DNA of 64,000 bases from Amaurobius ferox. Lineage: Eukaryota; Arthropoda; Arachnida; Araneae; Amaurobiidae. The stretch lies in assembly GCA_951213105.1 (NCBI GenBank), contig OX578153.1, positions 58,476,520 to 58,540,519 on the forward strand, given 5' to 3'. Below the pieces are notes generated by a model, which was given only the letters and a program-made list of their open reading frames with translations, had not been told where the DNA came from and ran no database searches. Shown here in pieces: positions 23,533 to 36,110 of the stretch (within the stretch, counting starts at the first letter, position 1; every line of letters begins with the position of its first letter). The position numbers and the translations under genes are program-made.

Positions 23533-23926
23533 ATTTGTATTCCTTATGTAATGTTTATTCTCTTTCAATGTATGTACAACTGCTTAAAACTGAAAAATCT
23601 TGAAAGAAAGCATAAGGGAATTAGGTGACTGCAACTGTTTCATTATTATTATGAGCGATCATCATCAGGTTGTGAGCAGTGTGTTTCGATGGAAGTGTGA
23701 AACACACATCGATTTAATCTTTCAAAAGATACACATTGCTTTTGACTTGATGACGAAGGATTGAAACGGTCTCGAAACAATGGTAGTCACACAATTTTTT
23801 TATACTGGCTTTCTTCAAGGAATTAAGAATCACATTCTCACAAGCATCAGTTACATACAATACGTTTTAAAGCTGGCTTGTCTAAACTTCCTCTGGCAGG
23901 ATATTGATGTAAAATGTTTACTGAAA

Positions 23927-26292
23927 TCTATATAAATAAAATTGAAAATCTGTCTGTCTGTCTGTTTGTCCCATCATCACGGGAGAACGGCTGAACCGAA
24001 TTTGATGAAATTTTGTGGGTAGTCTAGAAATAGCCTCACTTAAAATTTAGTCTATGGTTGGAATTTCTACGACCAGTAGTTCTCGAGATATTAGTAAAAA
24101 ACGAAACTTTCGTTTGTCTCATCATCACGAGAGAACGGCTGAACCGAATTTAATGAAATTTTGTGGGTGGCCTTGAAAAACGTAACTTTTTTTATAGGAG
24201 TTCTACTCTCCAACGCCGTGGTTTATCCAAACGGAAAGGATAAAAATCGTTTGTTTAAAGCGTCAAAGGGAATTAAAACTTTATTTTTGAGTTTGATGCT
24301 GGATTTTTGCATTAAATAGTCACTATCTGAAAGTATGAATTGTTTGAAACATGAATTTAAATGGAAAAATCTACCTCCATGTTTTATATTTCACAAGCTT
24401 TTACTCAACGATTAGAAGTATAAAGAGATTAAAATGGTTATTTAATTTCACATTTTATAAGGAAGATTCTATCTTATATCATGTTGCTCGGCAAAGGAAT
24501 GGAATTAAATGTGTTTTTTAATGATTATTATTATTTTTTTGATTTGAATAATAAATAAATGGATATTAAAATATATCTTATAAATGAACGGTTTGATTTT
24601 TTTTAATTATATTAATTGCGAACTGCATACATCACTTTCATGTATTTTAGCAAAGAAGTTTTAAGCTTATATATTGTGTTTAGCTAATAAACTCATATTC
24701 TGTTTACCCAATAAATTCATTTATCCAATTGTTTAAACAGAAAAAGAGTAGAATGGGTATATCTTCTAATAATATTTTAGTGTTTTCATTTAGTATATAC
24801 AAACTGGATCGCGATATTTTATTCAGATCTGCGAATTTAGAGCTACGAATTTGGCTGGATATCGCTAACTTGGCAAATTTCTTAAAAGTTGCCAAATTGA
24901 TTGAAATGTCCCCAAATTGATAAAAATGACGTAAATCAATGAATTTTATTTTGTTTTGTTAAAAGAAAGTACTGAAATGGTGTTTCGTTAGCATTTGTCT
25001 GTCAGTCCAACCGCCCTACTTAGTAACCCATTTAGCGAAATTTTAAAATGTCACCAAATTGATAAAAATATTTATAAATCCATAAACATATTTTGAAATT
25101 GATAAATTGCCCTAAATAAACGAAATTGTGTTTTTTTTTTAGGGGATAATATTTTGAAGATGGTTCGTCAATTTATCGCCAAGTGGGACTGTCAGTTCTA
25201 CAGTCCCACTTGGCGATAAATTTGGCGATTTTTTAAAATGTCGCCAAACCTTCATTAGAGATATTCAGACGATATTTTAACCACCAATTTATTTGAAGGA
25301 AATCATAACATGTCGCTTAACAACGGATTTAAATTTAATGTGTTTATGAGGAAGAAGATTTTTATTAAATCTTTTCCGATTTTAATGATGAAGATATGTA
25401 TATAAAATAAATTTCATTGCCATCGTATTTTTGACTGGATAATATCAATTACGATCTTCATGTTTAAACATTATTATTATTGATGTTTTCGGGGTTTATT
25501 GATTGAGAGATTATTGATATTTTCAATTTCTTATGGCATTGTTTTATTGCTTCAAAAATTGTTGAAACTCATATATTGTACGTTGTACGAGTAATCTTCT
25601 ACAAATGCACGGTTATATCTTCTAATGTAAGAGAATATAAGTAGTACATGTATATTGGCATATATTGGAATCAAGCCTTCCGGTATGAAGATTACGGGGA
25701 TTATTGATATTTTTAATTTATTAAGTAATCTGTTATATCTTGGCAAAAAATTTTCAAACTAAATAATATAATACGGTTAATCTTTTACTAACACTAGGAC
25801 ATATCTTCTAATCCATGACATTATAAATAGTACGGGTTTATCTTCCCATATAATTTTAGCACTTTCATTTGGGCACATATTGGAATTAATTACTGCCTAC
25901 TGGTTTAAAGATTACGGATTTATTGATATTTTCAATTTATATATGTAATCTACTAATACAGGTTATATCTTCTAATATTCGCGTATATAAGTGGTACGGG
26001 TCCCATACAATACGCTATTATTTTGCATATATTGATTCAATTCCATACTTTTTATAAATTTGCTTACAAAAAAGGCGAGGATATTTTATTCTTCAGATCT
26101 ACCCGTGAAGATAATTTTGAATAACGAGAATAGCCATTTCTTAACTTCTTTTTAGGAGCATTATGTTAAATATTTTAACAGAATATTTTGATTAAAAATG
26201 CCATTAAGTATACTATAAGAATTTGCACATGATTGTGAATTTTAAGTTTATTTATATTATATACTCCGTACGAAGAACGGGTATGCTGCTAG
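23927..26292 (+). mobile_element. Helitron family A, copy A1 (non-autonomous)
   Basis: It begins TCTATATAAATAAAATTG after an A and ends ATGCTGCTAG, matching the Helitron rule of 5' TC, 3' CTRR and insertion between A and T. Six bases before CTAG is a short hairpin (ACTCCGT/ACGGGT with one bulged base), also as expected. The interior contains the phrases GGGAGAACGGCTGAACCGAA, an H-derived segment (24842-24950), a perfect 23-bp inverted repeat and ~220-bp internal repeats. There is no Rep/helicase coding, so it would need enzymes from elsewhere. Copy A2 starts on the next base. Confidence 0.82.
25170..25222. repeat. Perfect 23-bp inverted repeat inside Helitron A1
   Basis: Arms 25170-25192 and 25200-25222 are exact reverse complements (core AAGTGGGACTGT) around a 7-nt loop CAGTTCT. 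The corresponding place in copy A2 (about 27618-27673) has several mismatches between its arms. Confidence 0.95.
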
Positions 26293-28257
26293 TCTATATA
26301 AATAAAAATGAAAATCTGTCTGTCTGTCTGTCTGTCTGTCTGTATGTCCCATCATCACGGGAGAACGGCTGAACCGAATTTGATGAAATTTTGTGGGTAG
26401 CCTAGAGATAGCCCCACTTAAAATTTAGTCTGTGTTTTGAGTTTCTACGTCCAGTGGTTCTCGAGATATTAGTAAAAAACAAAATTTTCGTTTGTCTCAT
26501 CATCACGAGAAAACGGCTGAACCGAATTTAATGAAATTTTGTGGATACCCTTGAAATAGCCCCCCATAAATTTTGTCCAAGTTTCGAGTTTCTAAGACCA
26601 GGTGTTGTTGAGATATTAATGAAAAACGGAACTTTTTCTTAGGAGATCTACTCTCCAACTCCGTGGTTTATCCAAACAGAAAGGATGAAAATCGTTTGTT
26701 TAAAACGCCAAAATGAAATAAAACTTTATTTCCGAGTTTGGTGCAGGATTTTTGCATTAATTAGTCACTTTAGGAAAGCATGAATTGCTTGAAACATGAA
26801 TTTAAATGGAAAAATCTATCTCCATGGTTCATCTTTCACAAATTTTTACTCAACGATGACAAGTATAAAGAAATCAAAATGGCTATTTAATTTCGCATTT
26901 TATGAGGAAGATTCTATCTTATATCATGTTGCTCGGCAACGGAATGAAATTAAATGTGTTGTTAACATTTATTATTATTTTTTCTATTTGAATAATAAAT
27001 AAATGGATGTAAAAATATATTTTTAAATGAAAGGTTTGGTTGTTCTTTTAATTATATAAATTGCTAACTGAGTACATCATTTTCATTTATTTTATTAAAG
27101 AGGTTTCTAGCTCATATATTGTGTTTAGCTAATAAACTCATATATTGTGTTTACCCAATAAATTCATTTAGCCGATTGTTGAAGCAGAAAAAGAGTAGAA
27201 CGGCTGTATCTTATAATGCAATTTTAGTGTTTTCATTTAGTATATACAAACGGGATCAGAATATTTTATTCTTCAGATCTGCAAATTTAGAGCTACGAGT
27301 TTAGCGGAATATCTCTAAATAACTTGGTAAGTTTTCTTAAACTTTACCAAATTAGCGGAAATGTTTCCAAATTTATAAAAATGACGCAAATCAATGATTT
27401 GTTTTTTTAGAATAGATTACTGAAATGATGTTTCGGTAGCATTTGTCGGACAGTCCATCCATCCTACTTAGTAACACATTTAACGAATTTTTTTAATATC
27501 ACCAAATTGATAAAAATATTTGTGAGTCCATAAAAATATCATAGAATTGATAAAATCGCGCTTAATAAATGAAAATAATTGTGTTTTGTTAGGGGATAGT
27601 ATTGTGATGATGTTTCGTCAATTTGTCGCAAAATGGGACTATCTGTTCTACAATCCCACTTGGCGATAAATTTGGGGATTTTTTAAGTTATCTCTAAATT
27701 GACTAAAATGTTTCCAAATCTTCCATGGAGGTCGCATTATTCAGATGATATGATTTCCATCAGATTATTTGAAGCAAATGATATCATGTCGCTTAGCAAC
27801 GGATCCAATGTGTTATGCGGCATACGATTTTATATTAAATCTTTTCCGATTTGAAAAATAAAGATATGTATATAAAATAAATTTCATTGACATTGCATTT
27901 TGACTAGATAATATCAATTACGGTCTTCAGGTTTAAACATTATTATTATTGATATTTTCGGGGACTGTTGATTCAGGGATTACTGATATTTTCAAGTTAT
28001 TATGACATTGTTTTATTATGACGAAAATTGTTGAAACTCATATACAGTACGTTGTACGAGTAATCTTCTACAAATGCATTATATCTTCTAATCTACGAGA
28101 ATATAAGTAGTACAGGTATATTGGCATATATTACTTTCCTTATATACATAATGTATAAGGAAAGTATTGTGACGGGGTCGAAAATTCGAATTCGAGTTTT
28201 CGACGGGAGAGCACGTTTCAAGCATCCCTGATCACGAATCAAACATTTTTGAAGTGA

Positions 28258-28293
<36 letters not shown>

Positions 28294-29536
28294 TGTGTGT
28301 GTGTGAAAGTATGTGTGTATGTGTGTGTGTGTCAGTGAGTCTGTGGAGACGATAACTGACGAACGAATGGACCGATTCGAACCAAATTTGGTACAAAAAT
28401 CACAATCCGTAAACACTGGAAGCCTATTGTTTTTATACGCAATCGAATGTTCAGAACCCCCCTAAATTTTCGAATGAAATTTTGAAAAAATCGTCAAAAA
28501 ATTAAAACCACTAATAAAGTTACGCAAATAGACATTTCTTATGTAATTTTTCATTAGAAAACGATTGACATAAATTTTAGAACGCTAACGTGAACCGTTC
28601 TCGAGATATTGTACATTTTTTTAAAAAATTATCAAAAAGTCATATAAAATAAAAAGAAAAATATTTCCTATTGAGAAACATGTTTACTTTTCATATATAA
28701 TACCATGCGATAAATTGAGTGACATCCTTCTCGTGGATCTAGCTCGTTCCATTCTTGAAAAAAGATACTTTGAATAATACTTTTGTATTTGAACTCCAAT
28801 AGTCATTTATCTGCTTTAAGAAAAACTTACTTCTTAGTGCATAACGCTTGGCGAGATTTTGGCGACGAATTTGGCGGAATGTCGCCAACTTGGCGACTTT
28901 TTTTAAATGTTGCCAAATTAACGAAAATCTCGCCAAATGGATAAAAATGACGCTAAATCAATGAAAATGACGACTAATTGTCGAAAATTCAATATCTTGG
29001 AAAGAATATTAGTATCTACTACAAGAAAATCCTATTTTTTTACTGTAAAAGTAGTAAATTCATTACATTATATAAGGAAAGTCATGTGTTGCCCACATCA
29101 GATTTTTTAGATATATAGTGGCATATATTGGAATCAATTACGACCTTCTGGTAAAAGATTACGGGGATTATTGATATTTTCAATTTATTACGTCATCTCC
29201 TTTATTCTGGCAAATATTTTTGAGACTCATATTGTAATACGGGTAATCTTCTACTAACACACTGGCATATTTTCTAATCTACGACAATATAAGTAGTACG
29301 GGGTTGCATATAATGACTCAATTCCTTTTTTTTTTGTAAATTTGCTTATAAAAGGGGTCAGGATGTTTTATTCTTCAGATCTGCCCGTGAAGATAATTTT
29401 GCATAGTGAGAACAGATATTCTTAAACTTCTCTTTATGAGCAATAAATTTAATATTTTAACAGAATTTGCACATGATTGCGAATTATAAGTTTCTTTATA
29501 TTATATACTCCGTACGAAGAACGGGTATGCTGCTAG
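26293..29536 (+). mobile_element. Helitron family A, copy A2, directly following A1
   Basis: The CTAG end of A1 is followed immediately by TCTATATAAATAAAAATG, the start of A2. A2 ends with the same hairpin and GGGTATGCTGCTAG and is followed by T. Without the H element at 28133-29118 it is close to A1 in length and order. The pair therefore sits as a head-to-tail dimer in one A/T target site (A at 23926, T at 29537). Confidence 0.82.
28133..29118 (+). mobile_element. H-family element, copy H2, inside Helitron A2
   Basis: It is a full copy with terminal palindrome, TG microsatellite, foldback block and CACATCAG-T-run end. The flanks both carry TGGCATATATT (28122-28132 and 29119-29129), 11 bp exact and extendable to about 16 bp with one mismatch. 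Helitron A1 has the same host sequence once and uninterrupted near 25652, so the duplication is real. Duplications of this length suggest staggered cleavage as in target-primed retroposition, not a Helitron mechanism. Confidence 0.88.
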
Positions 29537-29643
29537 TTTACAAATATATTTAAAATGCAGGACGTTTGATTAAATGGACGTTAATTAACCTGTTGGACAA
29601 TAATTTTATGATATAATTATAGGATGATGATTTGATTGAAGCA

Positions 29644-30954
29644 TCTATATATACTAATTGCCAAGTGTCCGTCTGTCTGTCCGTTTGTCACGTTTTTTTA
29701 GGCACTTACCGAATTGATAGAGACTTGCAATTTGGTACACGGCTCGATCGATCGATAAAACCTCCTAAAAGAATCGAATTTTTCGAAAACGTTCTCTAGA
29801 GGGGATGCTTCACACCAAAACGTTCGAAAAATGAAATGATAGAAAAGCATGATATGCGTATAAGCTAGAAACTTCAAATTTTGTGTATGGGTAAATCGTT
29901 AGAAAGAACGAAAGTGTGCAAGTAAGATTTCCAATATTTTCTACTTAAGAGGGTGCTGCACACCAAAATGTTCGATTTACCTCATAAGTGAGAAACGGCT
30001 CCTTTAAAATCTTATAGAGCCTTTAAATTTGGTATATGGGCTAATCATTTAATTGAAAGACCCAAGACAAAAATAGTTTTTCAAATAGGTTCATTTAAGG
30101 GGATGGTCGAAAAAAAAAACGTTGGAAAGGTGAATTGATAAGAAAATATGCTTCAGGCTGAGATAAAAATTTCAAATTTGGTGTACTGGTAGATAGTTTG
30201 GAATGAAGAAAGTGTGCAATTTCAGTTTTCCAATAATTTCTAATTTAGGGGATGCCTCACACCAAAATGTTCGACTTTCGGAATAAAGGAGAATCGCACC
30301 TTTTAAAACGTGATAGAGGCTTGATATTTGGTATATGGGTGAATCATCTGATAGAAAACACAAGAAGAATAGAGTTTTTCAAAAATGTACATTTAAGGGG
30401 TGGATGCTCCACACAAAAGCATTCGAAAGGTGAAGTGATAGAAAAAGCATGCTTCGCAATGAGATAGAGACTTCAAATTTGGTGTACGGGTAGATAGTTT
30501 GAATGGAAGAAAGTCTGAAATTTCAGATTTCCAATATTTGCAACTTTAAGGAATGCTACACACTAATATGTTCCATTTTCCGAATAAATAAGGCACACTT
30601 CCTTTTCAATGTAATAGAGGCTTCATATTTGGTATATGGGCCAATCGTCTGATAAAAAACTCTAGACAAACAGAGTTTTTCAAAAATGTTCATTTATGGG
30701 TATGCATCATAAAAAAAGGTTCGAAAGAGAAAATGATAAAACAGCATGCTTCGGGATGAGATAGACTTTAATGAGATAGTTCGAAAGGAAGAAGTGTGCA
30801 ACTAAAGTTTTCCAATATTTTCGTTTTTAGAAGGTTCTGCACATCAAAGTATTTGATTTTCCGAATAAATCTGAAACGCTTATTATGCAAAAATGTACAT
30901 TATTCAGGGGTTACTGATTGTGAAACCGCTGATTTTCAACGGGTATTCGGCTAG
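29644..30954 (+). mobile_element. Helitron family B, copy B1
   Basis: It starts TCTATATATACTAATTGCC after A and ends in a hairpin (ACCGCTG-ATTTT-CAACGGGT) followed by ATTCGGCTAG. The interior is about four repeats of a ~300-bp module (TTTGGTGTA-type anchor near 29880, 30177 and 30477, decayed near 30770). It is non-coding and non-autonomous. The next copy follows without a gap. Confidence 0.8.
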
Positions 30955-31675
30955 TATATACTAATTGTCAAGTGTCCGTCTGTCTGTCCGTCTGTCACGC
31001 TTTTTTAGGCACTTCCCGAATAGATAGAGCCTTGCAATTTAGTACACGGGTTGATCGTTCGATGAAACTCCGAAAAATCGAATTTTTCAAAAAATGTTCT
31101 GCAGAGGGGGGGTGTTCCATACCAAACCGTTCGAAAAGTAAAATGATAGGAAAGCATACTTTATGATGAAATAGAGACTTCAAATTTGGTGTATGGGTAA
31201 ATCGTCCAAGAGGAAGAAAGTGTGCAATTTCAGATTTCCAATATTTGCTACTCTAGGGGGTATCTCGCACCGAAATGTTCGATTTGCAAACGAATGATAA
31301 ACGATTGCTTTAAAATTTGATAGAGGCTTGAAATTTGGTATATGGGCTAATCATTTCATGAAAATACCCAAGGGAAAAGAGTTTTACAAAAATGTTCGTT
31401 TAAGGGGATGCTCCAGAGAAAATCGTTCGAAAGGTGAAATGACGAAAAACCATGCTTCGAGATAGGATAGACACTTTACCTTTGGTGTACGGATAGATAG
31501 TTCGAAAGAAACAACATGTGCAGTTTCAGTTTTCCGATACTTTCTACTTTAGGTGGTGCCGCAAACACTAATGTTTGATTTTTCGAATGAATGAGAAATG
31601 CGAATTTAAAAAAAAAATCATTATTCGGTGGTTGCTTATTGTAGGACCGTTGATTTTCAACTGGTATTCGGCTAG
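30955..31675 (+). mobile_element. Helitron family B, copy B2 (two modules)
   Basis: It begins TATATACTAATTGTCAAGTG directly after the CTAG of B1, so the first bases of the 5' end are missing or fused with the T target. It ends CGTTGATTTTCAACTGG then TATTCGGCTAG. Only two ~300-bp modules are present (31186 and 31483). Confidence 0.8.
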
Positions 31676-33583
31676 TCAATATATACGAATTGACGAGTGT
31701 CCGTCTGTCTGTCTGTCTGTCACGCTTTCTAGGCACTTCCTGAATAGATAGGTACTTGCAATTTGGTACACGGATCGATCGTTCGATAAAACCTCCTGGA
31801 AAAATCGTATTTTCCGAAAATGTTCTGAAGAAAGGATGCTCCACACCAAAACGTTCGAAAAATTAAATGATAGGAAAATATGCTTTGCGATAAGATAGAT
31901 ACTTCAAATTTGGTGTATGAGTAAATCGTTCGAAAGGAAGAAAGTGTGCAATTTCAGATTTCCAATATTTTCCAACTTAAAGAGGTGCCGCGGACCAAAA
32001 TGTTCGATTTACCAATTAAATAAGAAACGGCTTCTTTAAAATTTAATAGAGACTTGAAATTTAGTATATAGGCTAATCATTTAATTGAAACACCCAAAAC
32101 GAGTATAGTTTTTCAAAATTGTGCATTTAAGTTGGTGCTCCAGAGAAAAACGTTCGAAAGGTGATCTGTTAAAAAAACATACTTCGGGATGAGATAAAAA
32201 TTTCAAATTTGGTGTACTGGTAGATAGTTTGGAATGAAGAAAGTTGTTGTTGAGATCCAGACCGTCCGACCTACCAGAAAGGTGTAAGGTAACTGTTTGG
32301 GCGGCTGGGAAGAGTCACCCAATTTAGATCGGAACCCAGTGAGGGAGGCATCCACAGGGACAGTACCCTCCTTCCTCGACCACCAACCTTTCGGAAGACC
32401 TTACGGACCCACATGTTTAATGTGATCGTATTCCGCGTGAACAAGGCGGCAGTTTAGCAGCGGAGGGAATCGAACCTGTGCCTACCGAGACTGCAATTCC
32501 TGCGCGCTAACCACTGGGCTACCGCGCCCTCGAAATGAAGAATATGTTCATTTTCAGTTTTCCAATATTTTCTAATTTAAGGGGTGCCACACACCAACAT
32601 GTTCGATTTTCAGAATAAAGAAGAAACGCCCCTTTTAAAACGTGATAGAAGTTTGATATTTGGTGTATGGGCGAATCATCTGATAGAAAACACAAGAAGA
32701 ATAGAGTTTTTCAAAAATGCATACTTAAGGGAGTGGATACTCCATACAAAAACATTCGAAAAATGAAAAGGATAAAAAAGAAGTATGCTTCGCAATGAAA
32801 TAGAGACTTAAATTTGGTGTACGGGCAAATAGTTGGAAATGAAGAAAGTGTGCAATTTCAGTTTTTCAACATTTACTATTGTAGGGAGTGACTCTCACTA
32901 AAATTTCGATTTACCGAACAAATGAAAAACGCCTCCTTCACAATGTGATAGAGGCTTAAAATTCAGTTTATGGAGTAACAATTTAATAAAAAATACCTAA
33001 GAAGTATATGGTTTTACCAAAATATTCATTAAAGAGGTGCTACCTACACAGAAAAATGTTCGAAAGGTGAAGTGATAATTAAAACATGTTCAAATTCGGT
33101 GTACTGGTAGATAGTTTCAAAGGAAGAAAGTGTGCAATTTCAGATTTCCAATATTAGCTACTTTACGGGGTGCCGCACACTAATATATTCGATTGCCCGA
33201 ATAAATGAGGCACGCTTCCTTTTAAATGTGATACAGGCTTGACATGTGATATATGGGCCAATCATTTGATAAAAAACCCAAGACGAACAGAGTTTTCCAA
33301 AAATGTTCATTTATGAGTGTGCTTCACAAAAAAACGTTCGAAAGGGGGAATGATAAAATAGCATGCTTCGTGATGAGATAGACTTTAAATTGTTGTACGG
33401 GTAGACAGTTAGAAAGGAAGAAGTGCGCAACTTAAGTTTTCAAATATTTTCTTCTTTAGGAGATTCTTCACAGCAAAATATTCGATTTGCCGAATAAATG
33501 TTAAACGCGAATTATTCAAAAATTTGCATTATTCAGTTATCGCTTATTGCGAGACCGTTGATTTTCAACTGGTATTAGGCTAG
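31676..33583 (+). mobile_element. Helitron family B, copy B3 (five modules, SINE inserted)
   Basis: It begins TCAATATATACGAATTGACG directly after B2 and ends TTGATTTTCAACTGG then TATTAGGCTAG, followed by T. It carries about five ~300-bp modules (31909, 32209, 32815, 33099, 33392) and an antisense SINE at 32242-32531. Module number is thus 4, 2 and 5 in the three consecutive copies. Confidence 0.8.
32242..32531 (-). mobile_element. tRNA-derived SINE (full tRNA-like head), inside Helitron B3
   Basis: On the minus strand it starts GGGCGCGGTAGCCCAGTGGT with an A box (TGGTTAGCGCGC) and keeps a B-box region, then the family body, the CCGTCC/GGACGG hairpin and a short (CAA)n tail. Flanks are GGAATGAAGAA and GAAATGAAGAA, an 11-bp target duplication with one mismatch. 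It has no 5S head. Confidence 0.85.
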
Positions 33584-34386
33584 TAATAATACTAAAAGGC
33601 AATGTTTTTCCTTAAATGTAACTTCAAACTTAATAGCATTAGTCTTAAAATTATAAAAGATTGATTTCTTCAAATTTATTTGGATATAATGGAATTTATT
33701 TTGAATACTGATGTAGTTCAAAATGAAACTGGGGATGAAACGAATTTATTGAGAAAATAACTGTCAGAATTTAATCATGAAAAGAAGTGCTGCTAGCTTT
33801 AATCATACAAATACCATATTTGTAATATGATGTAGCTGTATATGTATGAATAGTTAATTTATTTCAGCTCAGTTGTATATATTAGAGAAATAATTAGCAT
33901 TTTAAGGACTTTTGGTGTGCGTATGATAGTTATAGTGCATAAATATAGTATCAATCTATACGTGTAGAAGTATTAGGCCTACACTTTATTGTATACTGCG
34001 TGTTATACCACAATATCGTTTGGGTCGGCCTCAATAACACGTATTACTTTTAAGTACTGAAAACAATTGAGAAACAAGTTCCATTTGTAATTAATGGAAT
34101 AATTTTATGTTAACATAAACGGTATAACCGTTAAACAGCATAACTAATTTATACAATACTGGTTGCAGAACGTAGAAATTAGTTATTCATTTATCAAGAA
34201 TGGCTGATGCAAAAAGCTTGAAATTTTGCATTATGATCACAACTAAAGCTGTCTATGTTTTTAACTATAGAAATCTGACATAGTATTTAAAAACTCGAAA
34301 ATAGTGTGAAAAATATAAAAAAATATAAAGAGAATTTTTTCTCAAATACGGTTTCAACGATTTTGATGAAATTTTCACTTCATTTA
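33584..34386. other. AT-rich spacer, nothing recognised
   Basis: No repeat termini, no open frame with family resemblance and no RNA gene are visible. Confidence 0.4.
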
Positions 34387-35189
34387 GTTTCATTTATATA
34401 TATAAAGAAGAAGAGTATGTATGTATGATCCAATATCACGAGAGAACGTCTGAACTGAATTTTATGAAAGTTGGTGGGTAGTCTTAAAATAGCCCTACTT
34501 AAAATTTAGTCCATGTTTCAAGTTTCTAACATCAGGAGTCGTCGCGATATTAATGAAAAACAAAACTTTCATTTGTCTCATCATCAGGGGAGAACAGCTG
34601 CATCGAATTTAATGAAATTTTGTGCGTAGCTTTGAAATAGTACCCAATAAATTTAGTCTAGATTTCTAATTTCTAAGGACTTATCTAACCAGGGCTTGTC
34701 GAGATATTAATGGAAAACGAAACTTTTTCCTAGGAGTTCTACTCTCTAACTCCGTGATTCCCATCGAAAAAAGTTGGAAATCGTTAGTTTAAACCGAGAA
34801 AGTCAATTACATCTCAGTTTTGTGGGAGATTATTGAACGTATTAGTCACTTTCGAAAATTGCAGGTTTGAAATATGAATTTAAATGGAAACTCTATCAAC
34901 ATGGTTTATTTTGCAGGCTTACTCAACATATCTTATAAATTTGAATAATAAATAAATGAATATAAAAATATGTATCTATATATATATATAAAAGAAAAGT
35001 ATGTATGTATGATCCAATGAATCTGAATGGCCAAAGAGTGGCTAATCAGATTCATTTTTTTTACATAATGCAATGAATTTACTTCTTTCACAGTGAAAAA
35101 ACTATGTTTACGACCCTATACATTCCGGTGTAATTTTTATCAGAGTTTTGCATCGTAAATCCCGAACAACACCGTGTAATCGCTGCTAG
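34387..35189 (+). mobile_element. Helitron-like family C: truncated copy plus short complete copy
   Basis: 34387-34974 opens with ATATATATAAAGAAGAAGAG and has the GAGAACG...GAATTT phrases but no CTAG end. At 34975 a second start (TCTATATATATATATAAAAG) leads after 215 bp to TAATCGCTGCTAG followed by T. A truncated copy followed head-to-tail by a short one is the simplest reading; the hairpin before CTAG is weak. Confidence 0.55.
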
Positions 35190-35983
35190 TATAAATATAA
35201 ATGAAACCCGTATTAGTCACTTTCCCGGGAAAAGTCCAGTCCCGCTCAAAACAGATCTTCCTGTTTCCACTACAGCAGAAAAGAAAATCATTTCTTTAGT
35301 TCCTTTTAAAAATTCCACAAATTTGATGCCTGTATTTCTCATTTTCCTTAAAAATTGAATTCAGAGTTTTTCATTATTTCCACAAGATATGGAATGCATA
35401 GTTTCGCATTTCATTTCACATCCTCACATATGCAATCAACATCCACCGAGGTCAAGGCATACCCCTTAACCAGTGCGTCATAGTATATGCAATCTCTCAT
35501 ATGCAGTTCTCCAAAATCAAGGCATAACCATCAATGCGTTGTAGATATTGATACAACCGAATTTTCCCGTGGACTTACTTATGTTGCGCTGTCTTGAATT
35601 CGCACGTCTGAGGAATTATTGATCCAGACATTTAAAACAATCAAAGCTCACAGATAACAGCCAGAATTCTTTCCGATTAAGAGAGTAGACAAAGAACTTT
35701 TGCATTCCTTAGCGTTTCCTCGGAAAAATTTACATTGATTAGTAACATTTTTCAAATATAATAGAAGTCTGATTACCGAAAAAATTTTAATGAATAACTA
35801 AATTTGTTGAAATGAATTCTTTATTAAAGCTCAACTAATCCTTCTCGCCCCACCTTCCGGTATATTAGAAATAAAAATATCATCATTTCAACTCAAATGT
35901 GCAGCCGCTAAAAACACAACTCTTGTACAGCATTTGATCGCAAACTTGCTAAATTTGATTAACAAAGTGAGGCTTCTTCTTTT
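35190..35983. other. Spacer, nothing recognised
   Basis: 35490-35540 contains two similar phrases around CAAGGCATA (35453 and 35520). No gene was identified. Confidence 0.35.
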
Positions 35984-36110
35984 TCAACCCAGACCATACG
36001 ACCTACCCAAAAGTGTAAGTTATCTGTTTGGATGGCCAAGTGCCACTCAATTTAGACCGGAACCCAGTAGGGGCGACAAACCACAGGTTAGAAGGACTTA
36101 CAGGGCATCA
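35984..36110 (-). repeat. SINE 3' fragment
   Basis: It matches the SINE body on the minus strand (GGACTTACAGGG, TTTAGACCGGAACCCAGT reversed) and the hairpin tail CCAGACCATACGACCTACCC. The tRNA-like head is missing and several changes indicate an old copy. Confidence 0.7.

Noticed and set aside
28133..29118. H element as a classical MITE
   Set aside because: The ends are not simple inverted repeats of each other, one end is itself a palindrome, and the target duplication (11 bp or more) is not typical for TA- or short-duplication MITEs.
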